The position numbers and the translations under genes were made by a program. A DNA stretch of 64,000 bases from Arsenicibacter rosenii (GTDB lineage: Bacteria > Bacteroidota > Bacteroidia > Cytophagales > Spirosomataceae): assembly GCF_001870735.1 (NCBI RefSeq), contig NZ_MORL01000001.1, positions 933,222 to 997,221 of the forward strand, written 5' to 3'. The notes under the pieces are model-generated. The model was not told the origin of the DNA, did not search any database, and worked only from the letters and a program-made list of their open reading frames with translations. This document shows, piece by piece, positions 50,053 to 57,935 of this stretch; position 1 is the stretch's first letter, and each line of letters opens with the position of its first letter.

Positions 50053-51912
50053 ATGAATACCCCATTAGACAACCTCTACAAAATAAGAGAAGAACTGTTT
50101 ATTATTGGTTTAACAGGTCGGTTAGGATCTGGCTGCACAAGTGTAGCTAACCTGTTAACAAAAGAGAAATTTTCTGAATGTAATTTCCCCTTTCCGGAAA
50201 CGATAAATTTTAAAAGTAATGAAGCCAGGAAATACAGAATCATTTATAATTATATGGAAAAAAACTGGAAGCCATTTATTCTAATTAGGCCTTCAGATAT
50301 TATCACTGCCATTTTATTGGAAACAAGCTTAGAAGAATTAATCAATGATATGGCAACATATTATGATAAGGATAAAGGAGAAATAACCAAAATATTCGAT
50401 ATTGGCTACAAAAATGGCTTTAGGCTCAAAGATGAATTTGAAAGATTACAGAAAATAAGAACAGATATACAGTCTCTAGATGATAAAGATAGCAAGGAAG
50501 AAAAAAAAGACCGCGCATATGAATTCTATATTAATGATAGTTCATTGCATATTTTTTCTGAAAAACTAAAAGTAATCTTAAGAACTCATTTAACATCAGA
50601 AAATAAAGCATCGGCATTTCAATATTTTGGAGATAACATCAGGCAATACGGATACGCGATTATCAAAGATAAACCTGCGGATGATTGTTTAAAAATCCCT
50701 AAAATAATTGACAAACTAATTGAAACAATTAAATCAAAAAATAAAGCAATTGGTAAACCAACTTGGATCGTTATCGACTCGATAAGAAATTCTTTGGAAG
50801 CTTTTTTCTTTAAAGAGCATTATTCTTCATTTTATCTACTCGCAGTCAATACAGAAAACAACTTTAGGCGAGGCAGATTAAATAGTTCCTTTACAAACAA
50901 GCAGCTTGACCAATTAGATCAAGAATATGATGCAAGTTTAAAACCATTACAGCAATTTTATAAGCAAGACATTAAAAGTTGTATTCAGGCTTCGGATATC
51001 TATTTATATAATCCGAATGACCCAAGTGAAGGTGGGGACACATTTACGACGCTCAAAAAAAGCCTTATTAGATACCTAGCCTTAATTCTTCAGCCGGGGA
51101 TCATTACACCTACTCCTGAGGAGCGTTGTATGCAAATAGCCTACACCGCTAAATACAACTCAGGTTGTATCTCACGGCAAGTAGGAGCAGTAGTAACGGA
51201 TAGTTCCTTTTCTATAAAGTATGTAGGCTGGAATAATACTGCTGAAGGCCAAACTCCCTGCTTGCTAAGAAATGTTGATGACCTTCTGACTAATACTGAT
51301 AATGAAGCATTTAGTCAATACGAAAAAACAGGAAAAGTAAAAGATTTACTAAAAGAAGCATACTCAGATAGTAACATACCAAATAGAAAAAAGAAACTAT
51401 CAGGTCGCAATACATCATTCTGTTTTAAAGAGGGCCAAAACTGTCTTGAGAATGACAAAAATCAAGTTCATACGAGAGCACTTCATGCCGAAGAAAATGC
51501 TATGCTACAAATTTCAAAATATGGTGGTGAAGGATTGAGAGAAGGTATTTTATTCTCTACAGCTTCGCCGTGTGAATTATGCTCCAAAAAAGCCTATCAG
51601 TTAGGCATTTCACAAATATATTATATAGATCCATATCCTGGCATTGCAAAAGAACAAATTTTAGAGGTTGGGCCGATTAAACATCAACCTACTTTACAGT
51701 TATTTAGTGGTGCAATAGGAAGAGCTTACCATCACTTATTCCATCCTTTTATGGGATATAAGGATGAGTTAAGCATTCGGTTAGGTTATAGTTACAGCAA
51801 TGCTTTAGACAATATTATTAAACAAGATGAGGATTTGAAACAAAAAAAAATTAAAAAATTAAATGAGCAAAAAGAGGAGATTGAAAAAAAAATTGCAGAA
51901 TTAAGTAAATAG
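50053..51912 (+). CDS. P-loop/deoxycytidylate deaminase fusion, AvcD-like antiphage protein
   Basis: 619 residues from the ATG at 50053. The N-terminus holds a nucleotide-kinase-like P-loop, IIGLTGRLGSGCTSVANLL (about 17-35), in which the usual GK[ST] Lys is Cys. A helical region carries WIVIDSIRN near 240. The C-terminal deaminase domain has zinc-site motifs ALHAEENAMLQISKYGGEG (about 476-494) and STASPCELCSKKAYQLG (about 502-518), plus MQIAYTAKYNSGCISRQVGA. This order matches AvcD/dCTP-deaminase defence proteins, which convert deoxycytidine nucleotides to uridine forms and starve phages of dCTP. AT-rich; first intact gene of the cluster. The variant P-loop may alter nucleotide control. Confidence 0.85.
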   Translation: MNTPLDNLYKIREELFIIGLTGRLGSGCTSVANLLTKEKFSECNFPFPETINFKSNEARKYRIIYNYMEKNWKPFILIRPSDIITAILLETSLEELINDMATYYDKDKGEITKIFDIGYKNGFRLKDEFERLQKIRTDIQSLDDKDSKEEKKDRAYEFYINDSSLHIFSEKLKVILRTHLTSENKASAFQYFGDNIRQYGYAIIKDKPADDCLKIPKIIDKLIETIKSKNKAIGKPTWIVIDSIRNSLEAFFFKEHYSSFYLLAVNTENNFRRGRLNSSFTNKQLDQLDQEYDASLKPLQQFYKQDIKSCIQASDIYLYNPNDPSEGGDTFTTLKKSLIRYLALILQPGIITPTPEERCMQIAYTAKYNSGCISRQVGAVVTDSSFSIKYVGWNNTAEGQTPCLLRNVDDLLTNTDNEAFSQYEKTGKVKDLLKEAYSDSNIPNRKKKLSGRNTSFCFKEGQNCLENDKNQVHTRALHAEENAMLQISKYGGEGLREGILFSTASPCELCSKKAYQLGISQIYYIDPYPGIAKEQILEVGPIKHQPTLQLFSGAIGRAYHHLFHPFMGYKDELSIRLGYSYSNALDNIIKQDEDLKQKKIKKLNEQKEEIEKKIAELSK

Positions 51913-51923
51913 AAATAATATAT

Positions 51924-52556
51924 ATGAAAACACTGATTGACTTCAACTTTAACGGTTATGCTGTCTTACAGTCAATTTTAGATCAAACGCATGGAGGTGT
52001 AGCACAAGCTTTTGCTCAATTTGCTCTTTTTTCTCACCCTGACACTGTTGCTCAAACAAACAATAAAGCTTTATTCCCAATTATTCGTACCCGAAATAAT
52101 AAAGACAGGGGTAAGGTACTTATAGATGAAAAACTGGTATTGTGTGACAACACTAGCTGCCATCATGCTTTCCTTTGGACGCATTCGTTAAAGTCTGAGG
52201 AAATTCAGGATGTACAGTTTAATCATGTTTATTCGATCAACAAGCCTGAGTATTATACTTCATTAGCTAATATCTGCGTCACTCCGGCATTCTTGGCGAA
52301 ATTGACTGATGGGAATGATGAAATAAAAGCTTTGCTACGGTATCGAGTCTGGGATATATATGGATTTGTTCCAGAGGGATTCGAAATACCGCCTAAGCCT
52401 ACTCAATATGATGAATTGAAGTGGGCTCCTTTTATGCCGGCTGTACCAGATTTAAAGACAACTATTACTGAACGGCTAAAGAACTGTAAGTCAAATCGTA
52501 CATTGACCGCTGTACGTGAGTTTGGCTGGCTGTTAGGGGATGTTAGTTTTATATGA
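51924..52556 (+). CDS. Unknown protein of the nucleotide cluster, late in-frame stop
   Basis: 210 residues, 11 nt behind the deaminase gene. Soluble alpha/beta protein with YAVLQSILDQTHGGVAQAFA, LVLCDNTSCHHAFLWTHSL and ALLRYRVWDIYGFVPEGFEI; the Cys/His cluster C-D-N-T-S-C-H-H could bind metal. After the TGA (52554-52556) the frame stays open for 29 codons to 52646 with protein-like sequence (APINQTFRGELESGEIKHIE), so TGA may replace a TGG or CGA codon. No family recognised. Confidence 0.75.
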   Translation: MKTLIDFNFNGYAVLQSILDQTHGGVAQAFAQFALFSHPDTVAQTNNKALFPIIRTRNNKDRGKVLIDEKLVLCDNTSCHHAFLWTHSLKSEEIQDVQFNHVYSINKPEYYTSLANICVTPAFLAKLTDGNDEIKALLRYRVWDIYGFVPEGFEIPPKPTQYDELKWAPFMPAVPDLKTTITERLKNCKSNRTLTAVREFGWLLGDVSFI

Positions 52557-52802
52557 GCACCTATTAACCAAACCTTTAGAGGCGAATTAGAAAGCGGTGA
52601 AATAAAACACATTGAAACAAAATACACAAAAACATATTCATATTAGTTACTATCACAATTAATATATTTAATTTACTCAATTAGCACTTTATTTATAAAA
52701 ATATACAATTTTTGTTATTTATATTTAAGAAAAATAGAACTGTTTTTTGAGGGTGTAACAAAAGAATTTTCTAAATACAAAGAGCGAAAACAAGAAACAA
52801 TT
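52557..52802. other. Gap within the nucleotide cluster
   Basis: The first 90 nt are the possible coding extension of the preceding gene. The rest is AT-rich leader for the membrane-PRTase gene, with no clear promoter consensus. Confidence 0.5.
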
Positions 52803-54746
52803 ATGTATCATATATTTACGGCACCAAAGTTTCTGAACATAATGTCTTTAGCAGGCCCAACTATTGAAGAAATTAGTATCCCCACTACTGGTAGTGACTA
52901 TCCGTTTTTCAATAACGTAAGTTTAATTTTAGCATTTGTCGTAGCATTTTATGGTCTGATTGCACAATGGAAGAGGGTACCGTACATTGTTACTTCTATG
53001 TACCGCTTGACTGTTTTAGCAATTATTGTTATTATATTTGAAGTTTGTCTTGAAATATTCTTGCCGATGTATATTAAGAAAAACTACAAACCAATCCAAA
53101 ATAATATAAATATAACCATAACAATAGTAATACTTTTAATGGTATTATCAATACTTATTGTTGATTTTAATAAGTATTTTAGATACAGAAGCTTCAGAAT
53201 ATGGCAAGTATTTCATGCTTTATTTGATATGGCTAAGTCATATATTAAAATTCCAAATAAAAAAAGGCAAATAAAATTAAACCCAAAATTTGCCAAAGAA
53301 ATATTCCATCAATTTTTTTTAATGAAAAAAGATAGTGACTGGTCATTTTTAGATCAAATTTCAGAAAACAAATATTCGATATCAGTTCTATGCCATATTG
53401 AAGATAGAAATAGATTTAATTCGGATTTATACAATCTTGCTCTTAAGTTTTTGAAAAATGGAGCATTTGTGCAATATATATCATGTGACAGGCACCCGAT
53501 TGAGTTTCTTAATGGCATTTTTTCTGTATTTTCAAAGGAATACAAAGATCAAATAGATGAAGAAAATGAAAAACAAAAACAAAATAATATCGATACGGTT
53601 AGCACTGAAATGACCATAGAAGAGGAAACAGATCTGGAAAATATAAAAAAAGTGTGGAGTGGTGAAATTGTAGACAGGAAAGGAAGAAAAATAAACTTTA
53701 AAGATAACCTGATTCTAATTGATGCACATACGAAACACTTTGGCTTTAACGAGCGTATATACAAATATAATTCAAAAGTTGCTAAAGATTTGTGCTTAGA
53801 TATTATAACCTCTGATGCCTCATATCCGGGTATACATTCAGCTATTATTAAAGGTTTTCTTAAAGTATCTAAAAAAAGACAAAAGAAAAACAATAAAAAT
53901 TCGAACCAGACAGACGAGCCATTATCACTTATAATATACGAGGACCTTAGCTCTCTTATTGATCTAGAATCACATGAGCAGTATAAAATTTTCTTGAGGC
54001 ATATTATCGCCTCCGAAAGATTAGAAAGTGGCCTGTTTACGGTTTTCTTTGAAAATTATACATCTGTAGCTTACACTGGGTTTCTACAGAATATAGTTGA
54101 CAAAACTTTTCTTGTAGAAAATCAACATGATATTGCATATACAGCTTATGAAATACAGCAACAAATACCCAGAATCGTAAGTAAAATTTCTGACTGGATT
54201 CATAAAGAAAACAAAATTGGAAAAAAGGTAAAGTTATTATCGATTTTAAATGGTGGTGAAGTTTTCTGCAATGATATTGATTATCATTTGAGCAAAAACA
54301 AAAGAATAAAATACATTAAAACATCTATTCAAGTATCAACTTACGATTCATTTGGAAATCAGTTATATGATGGAGAATCCAATGTACAACCTACCGACGA
54401 AGATTTCTCAAATTGTTCAATAATAATAGTTGATGACATATGCCATGAAGGTAAAACTTTAAAAGCAATAACAGAGTATTTAAAATCAAAAAAGGGAGTA
54501 TCTCCAGCCTCTATATTGACTATAGTAGCCATTTTAAAGAAAAATGGCAATTATTTACCTGATGATTTCTTATTCGATTATTCGAAAAAATATTCTGATT
54601 TTCCCGATGCATGGCTTTATGGCTATGGAATGGACGTGGATGAGTCTTTGAAAACAAAAAACACTCAAAAAGGATATAGTAATTTAGATTACGGTAATAT
54701 GCATCGCAAGTTACCGGCGTTTGCTTTTCTAAGAAGACATGCTTAA
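52803..54746 (+). CDS. Membrane-anchored hypoxanthine-phosphoribosyltransferase-like fusion
   Basis: 647 residues. Three N-terminal membrane segments (about 37-56 LILAFVVAFYGLIAQ, 66-90 LTVLAIIVIIFEVCLEIFL, 103-122 ITIVILLMVLSILIVDF). A cytoplasmic middle domain of about 300 residues contains VLCHIEDRNRFNSDLYNLAL, YISCDRHPIEFLNGIFSVF and LSLIIYEDLSSLI, somewhat like a P-loop-less KaiC-type fold. The C-terminal domain is a type I phosphoribosyltransferase: LLSILNGGEVFCNDIDYHL, the PRPP motif IIIVDDICHEGKTLKAI (about 539-555), and WLYGYGMDVDES followed by R-K-L-P, matching the HPRT closing motif. An HPRT on a membrane-bound sensor is unlike the housekeeping enzyme; a regulated effector is likely. 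Confidence 0.82.
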   Translation: MYHIFTAPKFLNIMSLAGPTIEEISIPTTGSDYPFFNNVSLILAFVVAFYGLIAQWKRVPYIVTSMYRLTVLAIIVIIFEVCLEIFLPMYIKKNYKPIQNNINITITIVILLMVLSILIVDFNKYFRYRSFRIWQVFHALFDMAKSYIKIPNKKRQIKLNPKFAKEIFHQFFLMKKDSDWSFLDQISENKYSISVLCHIEDRNRFNSDLYNLALKFLKNGAFVQYISCDRHPIEFLNGIFSVFSKEYKDQIDEENEKQKQNNIDTVSTEMTIEEETDLENIKKVWSGEIVDRKGRKINFKDNLILIDAHTKHFGFNERIYKYNSKVAKDLCLDIITSDASYPGIHSAIIKGFLKVSKKRQKKNNKNSNQTDEPLSLIIYEDLSSLIDLESHEQYKIFLRHIIASERLESGLFTVFFENYTSVAYTGFLQNIVDKTFLVENQHDIAYTAYEIQQQIPRIVSKISDWIHKENKIGKKVKLLSILNGGEVFCNDIDYHLSKNKRIKYIKTSIQVSTYDSFGNQLYDGESNVQPTDEDFSNCSIIIVDDICHEGKTLKAITEYLKSKKGVSPASILTIVAILKKNGNYLPDDFLFDYSKKYSDFPDAWLYGYGMDVDESLKTKNTQKGYSNLDYGNMHRKLPAFAFLRRHA

Positions 54747-54779
54747 TTTAGCCTCTTATAACTATTTTCAATAATCATT

Positions 54780-55430
54780 ATGGATGATAAATCAGTAGCT
54801 ATGCTGTTTTCGGGTGGCAGAGATTCTTCACTTGCAACTTGCATTCTTGCAAACGAGAATAGTAAAATTCATTTACTTTCTATGTTTAACGGAGCAGTTG
54901 TCAAAGGTGATATTTCACAATACAGATATAACGAAATAAAAGAAAAATTTCCTAACAATATCATTTCTTTTAATATACTTTCCAGTTTTAGTCTTTTCCG
55001 ACGAATTGCTTTATTAGATATTGAGAAAGATTTTGAAAGGTTCAAATACAACCTTATACCTGTGGGTGATGCTCTTGCGACCCATACAATTGCCGTTATT
55101 TATTGCATTCAAAATAAAATTAACAATTTAGCAAGCGGCTATGTAAAATATGAAATGGACTTTCCGGAACAGCTACCTGATGTTGTTGCACGTACTAGTG
55201 AGTTTGTAAAAAAATATGGCATAAATTATTTAACGCCAGTTTATGAGTATGACTCTTTGGACAAAGTAAAGTACCGCTTATTTGATTTTGGAATTTCTAC
55301 AAAATCCTTAGAAGGTACCTCTCTATTTGCAGATACTTATTCTGTTCCGCCACCAAACGTTGTATTAGATTATCTAGACTTAAAATTACCAATATGTGAT
55401 GAGTATATAAAATTCATGCTTAATTTATAA
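54780..55430 (+). CDS. QueC-like PP-loop ATP pyrophosphatase
   Basis: 216 residues. N-terminal PP-loop MLFSGGRDSSLATCILANE (SGGxDSS), then GDALATHTIAVIYCIQNKI and SGYVKYEMDFPEQLPDVVAR, and an acidic VYEYDSLDKVKYRLFDFGI. The fold is that of QueC, which makes 7-cyano-7-deazaguanine by adenylating its substrate. QueC's four zinc Cys near the C-terminus are not evident, so it is a divergent member. QueC-like proteins also occur in Qat and type IV CBASS defence loci. Here 33 nt separate it from the PRTase gene. Confidence 0.8.
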   Translation: MDDKSVAMLFSGGRDSSLATCILANENSKIHLLSMFNGAVVKGDISQYRYNEIKEKFPNNIISFNILSSFSLFRRIALLDIEKDFERFKYNLIPVGDALATHTIAVIYCIQNKINNLASGYVKYEMDFPEQLPDVVARTSEFVKKYGINYLTPVYEYDSLDKVKYRLFDFGISTKSLEGTSLFADTYSVPPPNVVLDYLDLKLPICDEYIKFMLNL

Positions 55431-55658
55431 TTGTAATGTGGTAATTCCATTTATACTCTTCGGAGATAAAATTAAGAATGATCCATTTTTTAAAAAAGCG
55501 TGCATTGGCATTTGACTCTGCTCAGTTAGTAGGAAAACATTTTAAGTTTGAGTCAACCATTTGAATATTTGAATCAATTAAGGGTATCGATTAGTTACTA
55601 TTCAAGCTTATTGATAAGTACCAGTCATCTATACTCTCTTTTAAACTAAACAACAGTT
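55431..55658. other. Gap before the uridine-kinase-like gene, with a small ORF
   Basis: A 28-codon frame at 55478-55564 (ATG to TGA; sequence begins MIHFLKKRALAFDSAQLVGK) looks coding by composition but is too short to judge. No terminator hairpin; the downstream gene may be in the same transcript. Confidence 0.4.
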
Positions 55659-56264
55659 ATGAAACCTATACTTATTGGACTGATTGGAGGAAGTGCCTCC
55701 GGAAAAACCTCCTTTCTTAGAGACTTGGCTAAAGAATTCAACTCTAATGAGCTTTGCATAATTTCTCAAGATAATTATTATATCCATCGAGATTTTATAA
55801 CAAAAGATCAAAATGGTATTCATAACTTTGACCTTCCCAGTTCTTTTAATTTAGAATTATACATTTCACATCTAAAGGAATTAAAGCAAGGCAACACAGT
55901 ACATAAAGATGAATATACATTTTACAATAGTGCTCCTAAAACATTAGCGTTCGTTCCGACTCCTCTTATCATTATTGAAGGTATATTCACCTTTTTACCA
56001 AAAGAAGCATTTGATCTATTTGATTATAAAATATTTATTGACGTTCAACATAATTTAATGTTAAATCGTCGTATAAAGAGAGATTTTGAAGAACGAGGTT
56101 TTGACTTAGAAGATGTAACTTATAGATGGGAAAATCATGTCTTCCCCGCTTATGAACAGTATATTTTACCTTTCCGCGATATGGTTGATATTATTATTCC
56201 TAATAATGAACACTATGCGAATGGGCTAAAAATACTTACCTCTTTTTTTAAAACTCTTCTTTAG
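55659..56264 (+). CDS. Uridine-kinase-like protein
   Basis: 201 residues. P-loop LIGLIGGSASGKTSFLRDL (about 5-23), then IISQDNYYIHRDF (the D-x-Y-Y box of uridine kinases), GIHNFDLPSSFNLELYISHL, LIIIEGIFTF, and the lid RIKRDFEERGFDLEDVTYRW. Normal length for Udk-type kinases, which phosphorylate uridine/cytidine to the monophosphate. Last gene of the AT-rich cluster. As it would act on pyrimidine nucleosides, it could supply or remove products linked to the deaminase. Confidence 0.82.
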   Translation: MKPILIGLIGGSASGKTSFLRDLAKEFNSNELCIISQDNYYIHRDFITKDQNGIHNFDLPSSFNLELYISHLKELKQGNTVHKDEYTFYNSAPKTLAFVPTPLIIIEGIFTFLPKEAFDLFDYKIFIDVQHNLMLNRRIKRDFEERGFDLEDVTYRWENHVFPAYEQYILPFRDMVDIIIPNNEHYANGLKILTSFFKTLL

Positions 56265-56371
56265 GTGTATCTACCAAAAACAGCTTTAATTAAATTATTC
56301 ATTGACACCCCAAGATTCTAAGAAAACGATGCTTTCAGTGGAACACACAATTATTATTAATTTTCAAACCG

Positions 56372-57520
56372 TTACATCCCTTTCCTCCTACCCTCCTTCA
56401 GAAAATACCGTGCGAACATCATCATGACCAGAACAGCGCCGCCGATGAAAGTCAATTCCTGATCGCCGGTTTCGCGGCCAACGTAGCGCAGAATCATCAG
56501 TGAGCCGAAGAGTAGCAGCAAAACGGGGCTGATGTCGATTTCGCGGGTCTGGCGACCAAGGTAATTGTTGCAGATTTCGTCGACTACAAAGGCATCAATC
56601 ACCGGCTCTTGCCGGATGCGTTCTGCCAGCTCCATGACCATACGCGGGTTGCCGGATGCGGTGTCGTGAATTTTGTTCTGGATCCATTCGACTTGCTGAA
56701 GCTCCAGATCAGCGGTCAGCCGGTGAAACAGTCGCAGGCTGTCCGGCCTTGACAGTGGTTTGAGGTCGATTTTTTCAAAGTCCCAGAGAAAACTACTGTT
56801 ATTCATTTTCACGGTGCGGGCGGTGGTCAGGATCACAAAATGATCTTTCAGCATCTCCAGTATCCGTACAACAGACGGGGTTACGCTTTCGAGATCGTTG
56901 ATTTTGAGAATGTATTCTTTGCGTCCGCATGCATCACACAGTAACCGGCACAGATTCGGCATTGACTCTTTCGAGGTCTTCACCACCAGTGCATCCGGAT
57001 TGTCGGTACCATATATCAGATTGGCTACCGCCTGACGGCCTGGCTCTTCTTCGGACCCGAGCAGATGCACCAGACAGGCGGCCAGTGACCGTTTAAACTC
57101 TTTGTGATCGTCAATTTCGAGTACCTTTTTTGGGTATCGCAGCTTGTCGATCAGAAATGACTTTCCGATGCCGGTCGGGCCGGTAACGATCACCGAAACG
57201 CCCTGCTGCAGTAACCGTTCGATTTTCTTCACGTCTTCATCCCGACCAACCAATTCAGGCGTAATGGTTGCGGGTATTTTAATCCGGTATTCCCGCAGCC
57301 GGAACAATGATTTTTTGATGCGCTGCCATAATGACGGTTTCGGGGCCGTTGCATCGATCATGGTTCTAAGCTTTTCTTTGTCGGCATGGGCATAAATCAG
57401 GCTTGTATCCAGCTTTTCATGGCCTAATGCGTCGCGGATATCTTCGAGCTCAGCCCCCTGAACACGAAGTTTGGTAGCAAACGTATGCCTGAGCTTGTGG
57501 GGATGAATATGTGGCAGATC
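56372..57520 (-). CDS. Recombinase C-terminus fused to STAND-like ATPase with two TM segments
   Basis: The ATG at 57361 starts a 329-residue frame, but the frame is open upstream to about 57520 and there encodes the end of a tyrosine recombinase: HPHKLRHTFATKLRVQG, LGHEKLDTSLIYAHADKEKL. ATPase features after it: LVGRDEDVKKIERLLQQG, Walker A VTGPTGIGKSFLIDKL (about 59-75 of the short form), and HFVILTTARTVKMNN as sensor. Two C-terminal membrane segments (ISPVLLLLFGSLMILRYVG and FIGGAVLVMMMFARYFL). Joined to 57450-57935 by a one-base shift it would be a recombinase-ATPase-membrane protein of about 520 residues; alone it is a membrane ATPase. Confidence 0.72.
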   Translation of the reverse strand, partial: DLPHIHPHKLRHTFATKLRVQGAELEDIRDALGHEKLDTSLIYAHADKEKLRTMIDATAPKPSLWQRIKKSLFRLREYRIKIPATITPELVGRDEDVKKIERLLQQGVSVIVTGPTGIGKSFLIDKLRYPKKVLEIDDHKEFKRSLAACLVHLLGSEEEPGRQAVANLIYGTDNPDALVVKTSKESMPNLCRLLCDACGRKEYILKINDLESVTPSVVRILEMLKDHFVILTTARTVKMNNSSFLWDFEKIDLKPLSRPDSLRLFHRLTADLELQQVEWIQNKIHDTASGNPRMVMELAERIRQEPVIDAFVVDEICNNYLGRQTREIDISPVLLLLFGSLMILRYVGRETGDQELTFIGGAVLVMMMFARYFLKEGRRKGM

Positions 57521-57935
57521 GGGGGTTTTCAGTGGCCAGCTCCTTCATCCATTTATTTACAGCAATCCGCGTAATTGGCTTTGCAGGATCACTGTTACCC
57601 GGAAACACATAACCACTCCCTTTTCCTTTTTTCTGTACAAAGTCAGTTAGGGCCTGATAAAGCCGTGCTGACATTGGAATCTCACGGGTTTTCTGCGGCC
57701 CGGCCTTTACGCCGGTGCGGGGGCCGTCGCTATCTTCGGTTTGGCGGTCGGACCGCTTTTTCAGACTTCTGACCTTTATTACTTTCTTTCTGACATCGAT
57801 GTCGGTCCAGCGTAGTGTACAAACCTCCGTTACGCGCAGGCCGGCATCGGCCATGAGCAGCCATTGTACGCGGTGGGTTGGATTACTGATCCGGCTCAGG
57901 GCCGTTTCGTTTTCTTCGGTTGTAAGGAATTCCAT
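57450..57935 (-). pseudogene. Catalytic-only tyrosine recombinase, frameshifted at a C5 run
   Basis: 161 residues. FLTTEENETALSRISNPTHR, ADAGLRVTEVCTLRWTDIDV (first Arg) and KTREIPMSARLYQAL are a XerC/D-type catalytic domain; the N-terminal core-binding domain is absent. At 57521-57525 (CCCCC on the minus strand) the frame is lost: removing one C restores N-P-D-L-P-H-I-H-P-H-K-L-R-H-T-F-A-T and the rest of the active site in the frame of the ATPase gene. The shift could be mutation, sequencing error, or programmed +1 slippage at CCC-CGA. Confidence 0.78.

Noticed and set aside
52554-52556. TGA as selenocysteine
   Set aside because: No SECIS-like hairpin evident directly after the codon and no selenocysteine genes in the window; a nonsense change is simpler.
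53354-53893. Minus strand frames inside the membrane-PRTase gene
   Set aside because: Low-complexity Phe/Ser-rich antisense frames of an AT-rich gene.
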